Assembly (NCBI GenBank): GCA_002389175.1
Contig: DGNZ01000217.1
Span: forward strand, 1-6,149
Length of the DNA: 6,149 bases
Reading direction: 5' to 3'
Source of the DNA: Rhodospirillaceae bacterium UBA4479
GTDB taxonomy: Bacteria > Pseudomonadota > Alphaproteobacteria > Rhodospirillales > Casp-alpha2
Shown here: in pieces, positions 5,271 to 6,149 of the stretch
Numbering within the stretch: position 1 is the stretch's first letter
Layout of the letters: every line of letters starts with the position of its first letter
The notes under the pieces: generated by a model
Database searches by the model: none
Told to the model about the DNA's origin: nothing
Seen by the model: the letters and a program-made list of their open reading frames with translations, nothing else
Made by a program: the position numbers and the translations under genes

Positions 5271-6149
5271 ATGGACATAAAATCTGGTTTTGAAGAAGCT
5301 GTCGGGAACACCCCGCTGATTCGCCTCAAAGGCCCTTCTGAAATCACCGGCTGCGAAATTTTAGGTAAAGCCGAATTCCTGAACCCTGGCCAGTCGGTCA
5401 AGGATCGCCCCGCTCGGCAAATGGTTTTAGATGCCGAAGAGGCTGGCACACTCGGCCCCGGTGGTATCATCGTCGAGGGGACAGCAGGTAATACTGGTAT
5501 TGGCTTGGCGTTGATGGCGAACACACGTGGTTATGCGTGCAAGATCGTGATGCCGAATACCCAGAGCCAGGAAAAGAAAGACATGTTGCGGCTGTGTGGG
5601 GCTGAACTGCTCGAAGTCCCTGCGCTGCCATTTTCCAATCCTGATAACTATCAACACATCGCGCGTCGTTTGGCCGAAGAAACCGCTGCATCTGCGGATG
5701 GCGGCTGCTTGTTCGCCGATCAATGGAACAACCTTTCGAACCGCAAAGCGCACTATCTGACCACGGGGCCTGAAATCTGGCGTCAAACGGACGGTAAAGT
5801 CGATGGGTTCATCTGTGCCGTGGGCACGGGGGGAACCTTGGCGGGCGTATCCACGTTCTTGAAAGAACAAAAGCCTGATATCGCGATTGGATGTGCTGAT
5901 CCATTGGGTGCCGCCATGTATGAGCTATTCAAAAATGGCGAACCCAAAGCATCCGACGGGGGCTCCATTGCCGAAGGTATTGGACTTGGACGCGTGACCG
6001 CGATCATCGAAGACATCACCGTGGAACACCCGTATATGATTCCCGATACCGAGGCGTTGCCCGTTGTATTCGATCTGTTGAAGCACGAAGGTTTGTGTCT
6101 GGGCGGGTCGAGTGCAATCAACGTTGCGGGTGCGATCCGTTTGGCCAAA
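5271..6149 (+). CDS. cysK: Cysteine synthase A (O-acetylserine sulfhydrylase), 3' end outside window
   Basis: The open frame continues past the window edge; 293 codons are visible, of an expected 310-345. It is a fold-type II PLP enzyme that joins O-acetylserine and sulfide to give cysteine. Visible motifs: VGNTPLIRL (11-19); the PLP lysine K44 in NPGQSVKDR; the substrate loop EGTAGNTG (69-76) with N74; the phosphate-binding loop VGTGGT (184-189); and GGSS (278-281), whose serine should contact the pyridine nitrogen. The substrate loop has Ala where enterobacterial CysK has Ser (TSGNTG), a variant I recall from a common alphaproteobacterial cysteine synthase group. No C-terminal CBS or regulatory domain can be judged because the end is missing. 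AAGG (5258-5261) sits 9 bases before the ATG. No cysE or other sulfur gene is visible. Cystathionine beta-synthase is an alternative but fits less well. Confidence 0.92.
   Translation, partial: MDIKSGFEEAVGNTPLIRLKGPSEITGCEILGKAEFLNPGQSVKDRPARQMVLDAEEAGTLGPGGIIVEGTAGNTGIGLALMANTRGYACKIVMPNTQSQEKKDMLRLCGAELLEVPALPFSNPDNYQHIARRLAEETAASADGGCLFADQWNNLSNRKAHYLTTGPEIWRQTDGKVDGFICAVGTGGTLAGVSTFLKEQKPDIAIGCADPLGAAMYELFKNGEPKASDGGSIAEGIGLGRVTAIIEDITVEHPYMIPDTEALPVVFDLLKHEGLCLGGSSAINVAGAIRLAK

Noticed and set aside
5186..5293. A 35-codon ORF (MSRMLDPIGG...) upstream of and overlapping the cysteine synthase start
   Set aside because: It has no convincing ribosome binding site and no recognisable similarity, and it runs through the inverted repeat and the first codons of the next gene in another frame. 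It is likely chance.
5427..6148. Minus-strand open frames opposite the cysteine synthase
   Set aside because: The plus-strand frame carries all PLP-enzyme motifs; the antisense frames are low-complexity by-products of its codon pattern.

Overview
The window looks like ordinary chromosomal DNA of an alphaproteobacterium, probably Rhodospirillales-like and with roughly balanced GC content. This is inferred from protein style: a PAS_5-family single-domain protein, an alpha/beta hydrolase-OsmC fusion, a LiuC-like crotonase with the SIAEVRWGL/RRYAITAERF pattern, and a cysteine synthase of the TAGNTG subtype common in that class. I see no rRNA, tRNA, CRISPR array, insertion sequence, phage gene or plasmid origin.

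Layout. Positions 88-1721 (+ strand): a secreted DUF302 protein, a single-domain ParA-type ATPase, and a four-helix CopD-like membrane protein whose ATG overlaps the ParA stop codon. Positions 1729-4417 (- strand), convergent with the first block and separated by only 7 bases: reading leftward, an enoyl-CoA hydratase-family protein, a PAS_5 protein and a hydrolase-OsmC fusion, with gaps of 51 and 82 bases. Positions 4493-6149 (+ strand), divergent from the crotonase: a NudF-like ADP-ribose pyrophosphatase, then a cysteine synthase that runs off the right end of the window after 293 codons.

The blocks do not form one obvious pathway. Themes are envelope or redox homeostasis (DUF302, CopD-like, OsmC), acyl-CoA metabolism (crotonase), nucleotide housekeeping (Nudix) and sulfur assimilation (cysteine synthase). 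The least explained part is the ParA-like ATPase with no ParB partner visible, translationally coupled to a His-rich CopD-like membrane protein. The clearest non-coding signals are two perfect palindromes, 22 bases apart centre to centre, upstream of the hydrolase-OsmC gene, and a 16-base inverted repeat upstream of the cysteine synthase. I found no convincing evidence of a wholly new system; the findings are modest leads.
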